NCBI RefSeq assembly: GCF_002742335.1
Contig: NZ_MDGR01000007.1
Span: 3,848,501 to 3,912,500 of the forward strand
Length of the DNA stretch: 64,000 bases
Direction: 5' to 3'
Origin: Reichenbachiella sp. 5M10
Lineage (GTDB): Bacteria > Bacteroidota > Bacteroidia > Cytophagales > Cyclobacteriaceae
The notes beneath the pieces are model-generated. The model saw only the letters and a list, made by a program, of their open reading frames with translations, made no database searches and was not told the origin of the DNA. Of this stretch, positions 1 through 8,842 are shown piece by piece. The first letter of the stretch is position 1; each line of letters begins with the position of its first letter. Position numbers and translations under genes: made by a program.

Positions 1-556
1 TAAAAACACCCACCATCAAGCTTAAGTCATCATTCAATGCAAAATCTGCTTTCAAACCAGTATGAGAGAACGGGCCATATGAGAACATGTATGAAGTAGA
101 GTAGTTGAAGTTAGCCGTTGGAGAAATCACCTCATAACCCAAGAAAGTATTGAAGTTACCAAAACTCAAAGTTGTCACATCAGACACATTCCAGTACACA
201 TACAATTGGTTGACAATAGCACTGTTGGAAGGATCGCCAGAAGGGTCAACTGAACCAAAAACTGCAGCATCTCCTCTTGGACCGAATACCAAGTCAGCTA
301 CAAACCCAGTCTTTTCTCCTTCTAACCCAACGATTAAGTTGGCCATACCCAGCGCAAACCCGTTTTGATTAGCAAAAGAAGACCCTGGTGCTGAACCAGT
401 CCCGTCATTTGCAGAGTTCAAATTTACCCTGTAATATGCGTCCACACTACCTGAAATCGAAAGCGCTGGTTTAGAAGACTCTTCTTCGTCCTGAGCATTC
501 GCTGCAAATGAAGCTACCAACAAAGCAGCCAATAAAATTTTTGTAAATTTTTTCAT
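1..556 (-). CDS. Outer-membrane porin-like beta-barrel protein, N-terminal part (runs off window)
   Basis: The frame opens at ATG 556 on the minus strand and stays open to base 1, so about 185 N-terminal residues are visible and the C-terminus is missing. Residues 1-21 are a signal peptide (lysines, a Leu/Ala-rich core, then FAANAQ). The mature start is acidic (DEEE). The rest alternates aromatic, Gly and polar residues and contains NQLYVYWNVSD and NFNTFLGYEVISP, which resemble Bacteroidota outer-membrane porins of the BBP2 type. It lies downstream of the ammonium channel on the same strand. A porin next to amt is a known Bacteroidota arrangement, so a role in passage of small nitrogen solutes across the outer membrane is inferred. 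The family call is by resemblance. Confidence 0.7.
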   Translation of the reverse strand, partial: MKKFTKILLAALLVASFAANAQDEEESSKPALSISGSVDAYYRVNLNSANDGTGSAPGSSFANQNGFALGMANLIVGLEGEKTGFVADLVFGPRGDAAVFGSVDPSGDPSNSAIVNQLYVYWNVSDVTTLSFGNFNTFLGYEVISPTANFNYSTSYMFSYGPFSHTGLKADFALNDDLSLMVGVF

Positions 557-594
557 TATTACCTTATTTAGAGTTGAAATTTAAAGTTGAAGAA

Positions 595-639
595 AAAGAC
601 CTGTTTACTGTGTTCGCACCACAGTGCAAACAGGTCTTT
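595..639 (-). terminator. Strong hairpin between amt and the porin gene
   Basis: An 18-base arm at 595-612 pairs with 620-639 around loop 613-619, with a small bulge at GC 626-627. On the minus strand it is followed by a T-rich stretch, so it reads as the intrinsic terminator of amt. It sits only 38 bp upstream of the porin ATG with no room for a promoter between, so it may act as a partial terminator that lowers porin expression relative to amt. Confidence 0.8.
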
Positions 640-659
640 CTTTATTTTATGAGAATGAA

Positions 660-1952
660 TTACTCGTCGAATATGATCGTGTAACCTCTGATACCGTGCT
701 CGTGGCTATCAAGGCCTTCGGTCTCATGTTGTTCAGATACTCTTACCCCTGTAGTTTTCTTCAAGATGAAGAACAACAAGAAAGCGATTGGGAAAGCAGC
801 TCCTGCGTAACACAATACTCCGATCAATTGAGTCATGAAAGAGAACTCACCAATACCGAATATACCTACAGCCAATGTCCCCCAGATACCACATGTCAAG
901 TGAACCGAAACAGCACCAACAACATCATCCAATTTGAATTTGTCCAAAGTCACTGCAGACAATACAACCAAGATTCCGGCTACTGCTCCGATGATCAATG
1001 AAGAAGTCACTGACACTACGTCTGCTCCAGCAGTGATTCCTACTAGACCTGCAAGGATACCATTGAGCACCATGCCCAAGTCCATTCTTTTGAAAATAAC
1101 TTTAGCTGTAAAGAAGCCAAACAACCCACCTGTACATGCAGCCATACAAGTTGTCACCAATACGTAAGAAACTAGATCTGGATCAGCAGACAGTACAGAA
1201 CCGCCATTGAAACCAAACCATCCCAACCACAGCAAGAATACTCCGATCACTGCCAACGGCACAGAAGCTCCTGGCTTGTCAATTACTTTTCCATCTACGT
1301 ATTTGCCAAGACGTGGCCCGATGATGATGATACCAGCCAATGCGCCCCATCCACCTACAGAGTGAACCAAAGTAGAACCAGCAAAATCATAGAATCCCAT
1401 TTCATCAAGGAATCCTCCGCCCCATTTCCATGAGCCCAAGATTGGGTAAACCAACCCTACATAAACCACAGTGAAGATCATGTAAGCTGATACTTTCACA
1501 CGCTCAGCAATCGCACCAGACACGATAGTGGCAGCAGTCGCAGCAAACATCCCTTGGAACAAGAAATCTGTCCAGTATGTATAACCTGCTCCAGCATAAT
1601 CAATAGAAGCGCCATCAGTAGCTGCATCGAAACCGATACCCGGTCCAGCAAATCCTAAAACGCCAGAGATGTACTGAAACTCGCCAGGATACATCAAGTT
1701 GAATCCACAGATCAAATAAGTCAATAGACCGATGATCGGTGTAATAGTATTTTTGAACAGGATGTTCACTGTGTTTTTGGATTGTCCAAAACCAGCCTCC
1801 ACACCTGCAAAGCCCAAGTGCATAATAAACACCAAAGCTGTAGCCAACATCATCCAGATGTTGTTTGCCGTAAAAAGCGCAACAGCTCCTTCAGAAGCCT
1901 GTGCGGCCGCCTCAGTAGTCATTTCACTCATTACATTAGTCAAAATTGTCAT
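660..1952 (-). CDS. amt: Ammonium channel/transporter (Amt family)
   Basis: This is a 430-residue Amt/MEP/Rh protein that carries ammonium across the inner membrane. About eleven hydrophobic helices are visible. The twin pore histidines are His197 in AGSTLVHSVGG and His351 in SVHLTCGIWG. The conserved Asp precedes the first one (FYDFAG). The cytoplasmic tail has the family's EGLDSHEHG motif, where P-II proteins act in characterised homologues. The N-terminus carries an Ala/Thr/Glu-rich extension before the first helix; start ATG 1952 is used, with an alternative Met eight residues in. No glnK/P-II gene is visible nearby, though one could lie beyond the window edge. The porin gene follows on the same strand after a hairpin. 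Confidence 0.95.
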   Translation of the reverse strand: MTILTNVMSEMTTEAAAQASEGAVALFTANNIWMMLATALVFIMHLGFAGVEAGFGQSKNTVNILFKNTITPIIGLLTYLICGFNLMYPGEFQYISGVLGFAGPGIGFDAATDGASIDYAGAGYTYWTDFLFQGMFAATAATIVSGAIAERVKVSAYMIFTVVYVGLVYPILGSWKWGGGFLDEMGFYDFAGSTLVHSVGGWGALAGIIIIGPRLGKYVDGKVIDKPGASVPLAVIGVFLLWLGWFGFNGGSVLSADPDLVSYVLVTTCMAACTGGLFGFFTAKVIFKRMDLGMVLNGILAGLVGITAGADVVSVTSSLIIGAVAGILVVLSAVTLDKFKLDDVVGAVSVHLTCGIWGTLAVGIFGIGEFSFMTQLIGVLCYAGAAFPIAFLLFFILKKTTGVRVSEQHETEGLDSHEHGIRGYTIIFDE

Positions 1953-2447
1953 AGCAATAATTTTAAGTTTAAAATAAATTTATAGTCCTAATCAGCAGAT
2001 GATTTGCCCTTGCTGCAAAGCACAAATCGCCGAATTAAAATGCTAAAGTTTACCCTCTCTTGTATTCTCTATTCTCTCATCAAAACAAGAGTGGGTTTTG
2101 AAGTTTTTCATATCCCTCAGCTGCTAAAGTAACAAAACCACGTAGAACTACTTAGTTGAAGTGCAGAAATCGAACTGATTTACATGATATTTATAGTATT
2201 TTCAATTTTTCAGTATTTTGATTGTAATTATTCAAACGTCAATGACAAAACCAGTCATACATTGACATATTATCAAAAAAAAGACCCATATTTTGATTTA
2301 AACCTCTCTAATATGCGGTCATTACATTTATTTTACTGCGTTATGGCAGGTTTATTACTTGGAAGTATTTAAGTATTGAAGAAATACTGAGTTTTGATTT
2401 TACGTAAATACTTAAGTACATTAGTAGACAACATTTGCCTCACACAC
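1953..2447. other. Divergent intergenic region between amt and yraN
   Basis: This roughly 0.5-kb AT-rich stretch holds the upstream regions of amt (minus) and yraN (plus). I found no clear TAnnTTTG box with a spaced TTG and no convincing hairpin. A 62-codon open frame at 2184-2372 has no recognisable protein character and is not called. Confidence 0.5.
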
Positions 2448-2792
2448 TTGACAAACACTAAAAACACTGGAAATCAAGCAGAAGAACTCATCGCCCAACA
2501 TCTCATGACATTGGGTTACCGTATTTTGGCAAGAAACTATAGGTACAAAAGAGCAGAGATAGACATGATAGTAAGCACAGAGGATTTACTGCTTTTTGTA
2601 GAGGTGAAATATCGCAAAAGCGAGAGATATGGACATCCCGAAGCATTTGTCTCCCCCAATCAACAGTCTTTGATCCTATCAGCAGCTGCCCATTACTTAG
2701 AAGAGACACGTTGGCCAAAAGCCATACGATTTGATGTGTTTTCGGTCAATGCAGAGAACAAAATCACCCATTTCGAGGATGCCTTTCACTAG
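2448..2792 (+). CDS. yraN: YraN/UPF0102 family endonuclease-like protein
   Basis: This is a 114-residue member of the YraN (UPF0102) family of restriction-endonuclease-fold proteins; the cellular role is not settled. The N-terminal GNQAEELIAQHL...RNYR segment is typical. The nuclease core shows Glu37-x-Asp39 (AEIDMIV) and Glu52-x-Lys54 (FVEVKYRK), the D-ExK pattern. There is no in-frame ATG before the conserved domain: a stop lies at 2388-2390, and the only usual start codons are TTG at 2394 and TTG at 2448. The second gives the normal family length and is preferred; the first would add 18 residues. The gene converges on the acyl-CoA synthetase with a 6-bp gap. Confidence 0.85.
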   Translation: MTNTKNTGNQAEELIAQHLMTLGYRILARNYRYKRAEIDMIVSTEDLLLFVEVKYRKSERYGHPEAFVSPNQQSLILSAAAHYLEETRWPKAIRFDVFSVNAENKITHFEDAFH

Positions 2793-2798
2793 GCTCTG

Positions 2799-4562
2799 TC
2801 ATGACTCGTATATCTTTCGAATCAACTCCGCGTACCGCGTCTTGATTACACGACGCTTGAGTTTGAGCGTAGGTGTCAACTCTCCCGTATCCACACCCCA
2901 CTCATCCTCCACAAGCTCATATTTCTTGACTTGTTCCCAGTGACCAAAACCAGTATTGTACTTATCGATCTGAGATTGGATCAAAGTAGCGACCTGCGGA
3001 TGTTTGAGTAGCTCACTCGTGCGAGAAAAAACCACCCCATGATGAGTACACCAATCCGTAAGTGCCAACACATTGGGCACAATGATCGCCGCTGGAAACT
3101 TCTGCCCCTCACCTATGACCATAATTTGTTCTATAAAAGGAGATTCTTTGAATCGGTTTTCCATTCGCTGTGGAGCGATATACTTTCCTCCTGAAGTTTT
3201 AAACATCTCCTTCTTCCGATCAGTAATTTTGAGAAAATTGTCCTCCAGCTCACCGATATCTCCTGTATGTAACCATCCCTCTTGAATAATCTCTGCTGTT
3301 AGTTCTGGAGCCTTGTAATAGCCAAGCATCACATTTGGACCTTGACAAAGAATCTCTCCATCCTCTGCAATCTTGACTTGAATCCTGTCCAATACACGAC
3401 CTACGGTACCGACTCGCACTCCTCCTTCAAAGGGCACATTAAAAGCAATACCTGGAGAGGTCTCTGTCAGTCCATACCCCTCACAAACAGGAATCCCCGC
3501 GGCCCAAAATACGCGTGCCAACCGAGGCTGTAGCGCAGCGGCTCCCACCAAGACATAACTCAGGTTGCCTCCGAGAGCTTCTATCCATTTCGTGAAGATC
3601 AACCTACGGGCAATTTTCAGCTGGACCGTGTACCATACCCCCTGATACGCATAGGGTTCAAATTTCAAACCCAACCTCACCGCCCAAAAAAACAGTTTAC
3701 GCTTCACCCATGACAACTCATAACCTTTGGCCACAATACGATCATACACCTTTTCCAACAAACGAGGTACCGTTGTAAACATTAGCGGTTTGACCTCCTT
3801 GAGATTATCTGCCAAGGTATCCATGCTCTCTGCATAATAGATCGATACACTCCTGAAAAAATAAAAAGAAATTGCCGTCCTCTCCAGAATATGACACAGT
3901 GGCAAAAAACTCAAAGCAGACCCTCCGTGATCAAACAATTCCCTAAGAGCTACTTTGACCGCTCGGGCATTGCTGACGACATTGTCATGTGACAGCATGA
4001 CCCCTTTGGGTTTGCCTGTAGTACCTGAAGTATAAATGATAGTAAACAAGTCCTCGGGTCGAATAGTCGACTTGATTTGCTCTACACGCGCACAGTCCCC
4101 ATTGGGGTCCAAACTCAACACCTGTTTCCAATTGGGACACTCCTCGACATCCTCAAACGAATAGATATGTTGCACACTTGTAGTCTTTGAAGCCTCTTGC
4201 ACCTTGCCTACCAACTCCTGATCCGCTGCAAAGACCACCTTGACCTCTGCGTGCTCAAAAATATATCGGTAATCCTCTACAGTGATGGTCGGATACATCG
4301 GAACAGACACAGCACCTATTTCGCTGCATGCCTGGTCTACGAAATTCCACTCAGCCCGATTGGGCGATATGATGGCCACCTTATCTCCTGGTCCTACCCC
4401 TAGTTTGAGCAGACCGAGACTCAGTTTGGCTGAGATATCCAGCACTTCTCCCGTTGAGTAGGCACGCCAATTCCCTTGTTCCTTTTGACTCAAACACACC
4501 TCGAGAGGGTGTGTAGCCAATTGATAATGGAGAAAATCAAATACACGTGTCGGACTATTCAT
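2799..4562 (-). CDS. Long-chain acyl-CoA synthetase (AMP-forming)
   Basis: This 587-residue ANL-superfamily enzyme activates fatty acids to acyl-CoA through an acyl-adenylate. The P-loop-like motif YTSGTTGKPKGVML is at residues 177-190. Further on are GYGLTETSPG (adenine/acyl site), LHTGDIGEL and the hinge region ITDRKKEMFKTSGGKY with the catalytic Lys. The sequence most resembles the FAA1/long-chain (FadD15-like) subgroup. Start ATG 4562 is preferred over a TTG two codons upstream. It is the last gene of a minus-strand run and lies 76 bp after the nucleoside phosphorylase gene. Substrate chain length cannot be read from sequence. Confidence 0.92.
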   Translation of the reverse strand: MNSPTRVFDFLHYQLATHPLEVCLSQKEQGNWRAYSTGEVLDISAKLSLGLLKLGVGPGDKVAIISPNRAEWNFVDQACSEIGAVSVPMYPTITVEDYRYIFEHAEVKVVFAADQELVGKVQEASKTTSVQHIYSFEDVEECPNWKQVLSLDPNGDCARVEQIKSTIRPEDLFTIIYTSGTTGKPKGVMLSHDNVVSNARAVKVALRELFDHGGSALSFLPLCHILERTAISFYFFRSVSIYYAESMDTLADNLKEVKPLMFTTVPRLLEKVYDRIVAKGYELSWVKRKLFFWAVRLGLKFEPYAYQGVWYTVQLKIARRLIFTKWIEALGGNLSYVLVGAAALQPRLARVFWAAGIPVCEGYGLTETSPGIAFNVPFEGGVRVGTVGRVLDRIQVKIAEDGEILCQGPNVMLGYYKAPELTAEIIQEGWLHTGDIGELEDNFLKITDRKKEMFKTSGGKYIAPQRMENRFKESPFIEQIMVIGEGQKFPAAIIVPNVLALTDWCTHHGVVFSRTSELLKHPQVATLIQSQIDKYNTGFGHWEQVKKYELVEDEWGVDTGELTPTLKLKRRVIKTRYAELIRKIYES

Positions 4563-4638
4563 AATCAAGTATTAGTCATCAAGATAATCAATTCAAAAGG
4601 AAATATCCTCCATGTTTGGCCCCCGAACAAAGACCTCA

Positions 4639-5496
4639 CTACAATCTATCCAGCACCTTGCGGATCAAGGAATCAATTACCTTGTCGGGGTCTTTAGAAA
4701 ACTTATTTTTTGCTCGGTTGGCAATAATAGCATTGAGGCTAAGCATCTCGTGTCCCATGAGCCGACCAAGGGCATAATATCCCGCCGTCTCCATTTCGAA
4801 ATTTGTCAACCAAAAGTCGTCGACGTGAAAATACATCAAGTCCTCCATCAAATGCGGATATTTCACATCCAATCGAATGTTTCGCCCTTGTGGGGCATAG
4901 AACCCTGGACAAGTTACGGTATTGCCTCGTAACATATCAAAAGCGAATTTCTCTCTCAATGTAACGGACCCTTCCACACAATACGGCTTGAATGGCAAAT
5001 CGATGTACTGTTTGAGTTTATTGGTCAGGGTGTTTTCAAACCCTGTCTGCCTGAGGTTGTAAAACATCATCAAAGTATCCAGCCCTATCCCAAAATCAGA
5101 CACCAAGTGAGTTCCCAGTCGCAAATCCTCCTGCAACCCCCCAGAGGTCCCTATTCGAATGATATTCAGCTTACGCTTTTTCTCTTTGACTTGACGTGTC
5201 TCCAAATCGATATTAGCCAATGCATCCAACTCCGTCATGAATATCTCGACATTGTCAGTCCCCATACCTGTACTGATCACTGTCACTTTTTTCCCTTTGT
5301 AGCTTCCTTTGTGCGTGATAAACTCGCGACGATTCATCTCAAAATCAATCTTATCAAAGTACTGACTGACTCGAAACACACGACTTGGATCACCTACTGT
5401 GATGATCGTATCACTGATATTCTCAGGTTTGAGATTGAGATGATAGACACTACCATCTTGATTGAGGATGAGATCCGTTTCTAAGATTGTTTGCAT
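4639..5496 (-). CDS. Nucleoside phosphorylase (uridine phosphorylase-like)
   Basis: This 285-residue PNP/UDP-family phosphorylase cleaves a nucleoside with phosphate to a free base and ribose-1-phosphate. Motifs: GDPSRV at residues 35-40 (phosphate/ribose loop), ISTGMGTDNVEIF, RIGTSGGLQ (phosphate binding) and NFEMETAGYYAL, whose Glu-Met-Glu contacts ribose in the family. The overall pattern is closest to uridine phosphorylases, but purine nucleosides cannot be excluded. It lies in the minus-strand run between the NeuD-like acetyltransferase and the acyl-CoA synthetase, with an 87-bp gap upstream holding an inverted repeat and a palindrome. Confidence 0.88.
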   Translation of the reverse strand: MQTILETDLILNQDGSVYHLNLKPENISDTIITVGDPSRVFRVSQYFDKIDFEMNRREFITHKGSYKGKKVTVISTGMGTDNVEIFMTELDALANIDLETRQVKEKKRKLNIIRIGTSGGLQEDLRLGTHLVSDFGIGLDTLMMFYNLRQTGFENTLTNKLKQYIDLPFKPYCVEGSVTLREKFAFDMLRGNTVTCPGFYAPQGRNIRLDVKYPHLMEDLMYFHVDDFWLTNFEMETAGYYALGRLMGHEMLSLNAIIANRAKNKFSKDPDKVIDSLIRKVLDRL

Positions 5497-5547
5497 GAAG
5501 ACATTGGCTCAAAGGACTATTTCAAGATAATGAAAAGTTTGAGAAAT

Positions 5548-5577
5548 CTAGACATTGCGAGTGTCTAGCATCGATGC
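5548..5577. repeat. Hairpin and adjacent palindrome upstream of the nucleoside phosphorylase
   Basis: CTAGACA at 5548-5554 pairs with TGTCTAG at 5562-5568 around a 7-base loop. The perfect 10-bp palindrome GCATCGATGC (5568-5577) follows at once. The pair lies between the NeuD-like gene and the phosphorylase. No long T-run follows on the minus strand, so this may be a weak terminator, a processing site or an operator. Confidence 0.45.
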
Positions 5578-5583
5578 GACACA

Positions 5584-6222
5584 CTATTTCTTGACTTCTA
5601 CAGCTGGGTTGCCAAACACAGTCTTGCCAGCAGCCACATCCGCTACGACCACAGATCCAGCTCCTACTCGAGCATTCTTGCCCAATTTGACACCTGAGAC
5701 GATGGTAGATCCAGAACCTATAAATGCCCCTTCGCCTATCTCTGCATTTGCCCCTATAATGGCTCCAGCACCTACTTGCACAAAGTCTCCCAGCTTAGCA
5801 GAATGATCGACAATCGCACCAGAGTGTAGTAGACAATGACTGCCTATCTCTGTTCCTGCTCCTAAAATCACACCTGCATTGACAAAATTACCGTGACCAA
5901 TGACACATGACTTGGAGATATGGGCTCCATTATGGATCGCATTGACGGGCATTTTCTTTCGCTTGTCGGTGATCATTTTTGCCAAGCTCTTTTTCTCCTT
6001 GTTGTCATCCGTTGCAACAAACACCTCACACTTTTTTCCGATCAATTTCAAAAAACCATCGTCATCCGTGCTTCCCAAAACAGGGATATTGTCAATTTCT
6101 GTGGCATGTAGATCTTTGTTATCATCCAAAAAACCATAGATGACATTGCCATTCGATTCGAAAATCTCAAGAGCGGCTCTTCCCAAACCTCCTGCTCCAA
6201 ATATTATTACTGGGTTATCCAT
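5584..6222 (-). CDS. NeuD/PglD-family sugar O- or N-acetyltransferase
   Basis: This 212-residue protein has the NeuD/PglD layout. Residues 1-85 form a Rossmann-like sugar-nucleotide-binding domain beginning VIIFGAGGLGRAALEIF. Residues about 90-205 form a left-handed beta-helix of hexapeptide repeats (GAGTEIGSHCLL, GAGAIIGANAEIG, GSGSTIVSGVKLG) that binds acetyl-CoA. The His in the IVDHSAKLGD turn is the likely general base. Such enzymes acetylate UDP-sugars or sialic acid-like sugars for surface glycans. Its upstream neighbour is an EpsG-like membrane protein 32 bp away, which fits an envelope-polysaccharide role. The exact sugar is unknown. Confidence 0.85.
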   Translation of the reverse strand: MDNPVIIFGAGGLGRAALEIFESNGNVIYGFLDDNKDLHATEIDNIPVLGSTDDDGFLKLIGKKCEVFVATDDNKEKKSLAKMITDKRKKMPVNAIHNGAHISKSCVIGHGNFVNAGVILGAGTEIGSHCLLHSGAIVDHSAKLGDFVQVGAGAIIGANAEIGEGAFIGSGSTIVSGVKLGKNARVGAGSVVVADVAAGKTVFGNPAVEVKK

Positions 6223-6254
6223 ACCGCGAAGTTATCGATTATCCGTAGACAATC

Positions 6255-7490
6255 TCACGTCTTGCTTTTCAAAAAAGGGAGATAAACAGGGATATTGAGA
6301 ATTAAAAACAAAAGGAGTGGCATGTAATACACCTTGTATCGGGCGATCGTTCCAAGATTGGGCACACTATAACTCAACAGCACCGCACAACACACCACAA
6401 ACGCCACCAGACTCCAAATTTCTATCAAGTATTGCCTATTCACACTAAATCGTCTCGTCACTGCATATATACAGTAAACCAACAAAGCAAAATTCTCTAG
6501 GGCACTCCACACTTGAGGAAAGGACCATGTCTCCCCTAGCATCGGGCGAAAAATACCGGACACAAGAAAATATAACAGATTGATTGCCCATTCGATCATT
6601 CCTCCCCCCACCGACCAAGTGCTAATTTGGCTGAAGGAATCACTCTGCTTTAGAATCATGTCATGATTTTGCTGAATCACACCCCACAATTGGCCCCAAT
6701 GAAAATTGGGACTAAGCCAATACAAAAAAAGATATCCAGGCACAAGCCATAACAAACCAACCCGTACCACACGACTCCAGACACCCCCTTGAGGAAACCA
6801 ACGTCCCATCACATGGCACGTCATCAAAAACACCACAGCCGGAAACAGTAACGCCGCGATGTAGTATTTAATGACCACCAATACTACAGCTCCCAATATC
6901 AACACAGCTCCATCCAATAAACGGATAACTCGTCTGGATCGATACGACGCATAAAACCCGAGCACGAACAGCAATGCAGCATAAGCCAAACTCTCTTTGA
7001 GCAAACCAGAACTCCAAAACACTACCGATGGAAAAAAAAGAAACGATATAACTGCTGGCCATTGGAAGGACTCGTTCCACTCCGAGAAACGAACAACAGC
7101 ATATATTCCCGCACAAAAACTAAACAATGAAAAATACATCCCACACAACCAGTAATCCACATGCCAAACATAAATCCCTACCGCCACCAACCTCGTGAAC
7201 CAAATCGCTCTTACAGCCTGACTACTCTCCGGCGCTTCACTGATCTCTGACCAAAATGATTCCCAATCCAACTGTGCCAAGCCCCACGCTTGATCAAAAT
7301 AAAACCATGTATCTCCTCCTTGATAATGGTACATATACAGCAATCCCAGAAGCAGACCACAGCACAATTTGAACACGAAAGCCACCCAAAACACAGCCGG
7401 ATGCAACCCCGCACCAATCCCACGACGAATCAAAAGCACTCCTCCTGCCAAGAACAGCAGGTTCAACACGTACACTATGATGTTTTGCAA
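6255..7490 (-). CDS. Multi-spanning membrane protein, EpsG/polymerase-like
   Basis: This 411-residue protein has about ten or more hydrophobic helices and no signal peptide. Near residue 57 a loop reads YHYQGGDTWFYF, and a second conserved-looking stretch is WSSGLLKESLAY. This kind of Asp-bearing first loop and KES motif is seen in Bacteroidota membrane proteins related to EpsG and O-antigen polymerases or membrane glycosyltransferases. That is resemblance only. No ATG is usable: the gene starts at TTG 7490 (or ATT 7493), two bases after the DUF2851 stop, so translation is probably coupled. The NeuD-like gene follows, which supports a surface-glycan role. Confidence 0.7.
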   Translation of the reverse strand: MQNIIVYVLNLLFLAGGVLLIRRGIGAGLHPAVFWVAFVFKLCCGLLLGLLYMYHYQGGDTWFYFDQAWGLAQLDWESFWSEISEAPESSQAVRAIWFTRLVAVGIYVWHVDYWLCGMYFSLFSFCAGIYAVVRFSEWNESFQWPAVISFLFFPSVVFWSSGLLKESLAYAALLFVLGFYASYRSRRVIRLLDGAVLILGAVVLVVIKYYIAALLFPAVVFLMTCHVMGRWFPQGGVWSRVVRVGLLWLVPGYLFLYWLSPNFHWGQLWGVIQQNHDMILKQSDSFSQISTWSVGGGMIEWAINLLYFLVSGIFRPMLGETWSFPQVWSALENFALLVYCIYAVTRRFSVNRQYLIEIWSLVAFVVCCAVLLSYSVPNLGTIARYKVYYMPLLLFLILNIPVYLPFLKSKT

Positions 7491-7492
7491 AA

Positions 7493-8770
7493 TCAGTCTG
7501 AGATCAGTTTGATCCCAATTTTACAGGAAAGACACTTCTTTTTCAAACAAAACTCATTCTTCAATTCGATCAAAGCCTGACTATCGAAAGCCGACTTAGC
7601 CCTGATCCCCAAATACTCCCACCTATCTAGAATATGGTTCTGCTCTGGCTTCAGGCTTTGCAAAAGCTGCACTGCACGATCCATATAGGACTCCTGCCTC
7701 ACATGCTGACTATATGCAGCAAGGATGGGCGCCACACTATTGATTAGCATGACCTCTAAACTCCCTGACCCCAAGCCACCAAACTTACGGGCTGACTCCT
7801 TGTCAAAATCATAGTGGCTTTGCCAATATTCAGAAGGGGGATGAACAAACATTTTCTTGAGTTCGGTAATCGACTCGTGATTCAGTATTCGATCAAAAAA
7901 TTTGGCATTGTCTGTAAAAAAAGAGGCCAACTGAGCCAAACGAATTGTCGGGAAATTCCATGGACGCATCCTCAAAAACTCCCATTCCACACGTAGCATA
8001 CCACGCCCCTTCAAATTGTACTTTTGGGACAGGTACTGGTAGCGATCTGCTAACCTCTGATGATACCCATCTTCGATGTCTCCTTCCAAAAAGCCCGCAA
8101 CTCCATACACCAGTGCTTCGATATCAACGATGTTATGCAGATGCTTGAGAAGAATTTTGTGGGTAAGGACATTTGACAACTTCAACATAGATTCAGCATT
8201 CTTCTTGAAACCAAAGTTCTGCGCGATGGTCTGATAGGCCGTATCTTCCCAAGACCCTTTGTTTTGTTCCAACCGCTCTAGTATTTCTTTGGACTTTCGC
8301 CGAAGACGCTCTACCCCGACCTGATCACACATCGAGACCTTATCGATAGTTCGCACTTGATCCAATTGACTTTGGCAAGGGATTTCGGCGGGTTGATTGA
8401 TCAGGTTTTTGTAGCGAGACACGAAGCTTTCGCTCACCCTACTTTTCAACTCCAAAACAGGAAGAACCTCACCATCCTCTCGACGACACTCTCGGTCGTC
8501 GTGCCATACGACATGCAAGATGACTGTATTGTATTTGGGGTCTTTGTGGTGCTGATGATGCTCCCAATCAGAGGAGTTGACATGTATCTCCACACTGCCA
8601 AACCATTGAATACCGTCAATCTTCAGCTTGGATTGTAGGAAATCCGGCCCTCCCTCTGTATTGTGGTGACCGGTAGCAAAAACATCGACAACTCCACCGT
8701 TTGTCGTTTGCAGCCCTTGCGTATCATAGTGCTGATACTGCCAAACGAAATGTAAAAAAGATTCTTGCAC
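7493..8770 (-). CDS. DUF2851 family protein
   Basis: This 425-residue protein is recognisable as DUF2851, a conserved Bacteroidota family of unknown function. Near the N-terminus are HHNTEGGPDFLQSKLKIDG and GSVEIHVNSSDWEHHQHH; these acidic and His-rich motifs look like a nuclease-type metal site, though that is inference. The C-terminus has a Cys cluster (CLKKKCLSCKIG) that could bind zinc. The start is GTG 8770; the preceding sequence gives no better choice. It sits between the LOG-family gene (72 bp upstream) and the EpsG-like gene (2 bp downstream). Confidence 0.88.
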   Translation of the reverse strand: MQESFLHFVWQYQHYDTQGLQTTNGGVVDVFATGHHNTEGGPDFLQSKLKIDGIQWFGSVEIHVNSSDWEHHQHHKDPKYNTVILHVVWHDDRECRREDGEVLPVLELKSRVSESFVSRYKNLINQPAEIPCQSQLDQVRTIDKVSMCDQVGVERLRRKSKEILERLEQNKGSWEDTAYQTIAQNFGFKKNAESMLKLSNVLTHKILLKHLHNIVDIEALVYGVAGFLEGDIEDGYHQRLADRYQYLSQKYNLKGRGMLRVEWEFLRMRPWNFPTIRLAQLASFFTDNAKFFDRILNHESITELKKMFVHPPSEYWQSHYDFDKESARKFGGLGSGSLEVMLINSVAPILAAYSQHVRQESYMDRAVQLLQSLKPEQNHILDRWEYLGIRAKSAFDSQALIELKNEFCLKKKCLSCKIGIKLISD

Positions 8771-8842
8771 AGTTTTCCGAAGCTACTCTCAAAAAAACTA
8801 CTGCTACCAAATAAACGAAAATGTAACGAGCTATCCAAAAAA

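Noticed and set aside
2184-2372. A 62-codon open frame upstream of yraN
   Set aside because: It is AT-rich, with no conserved motif and no start signal; probably chance.
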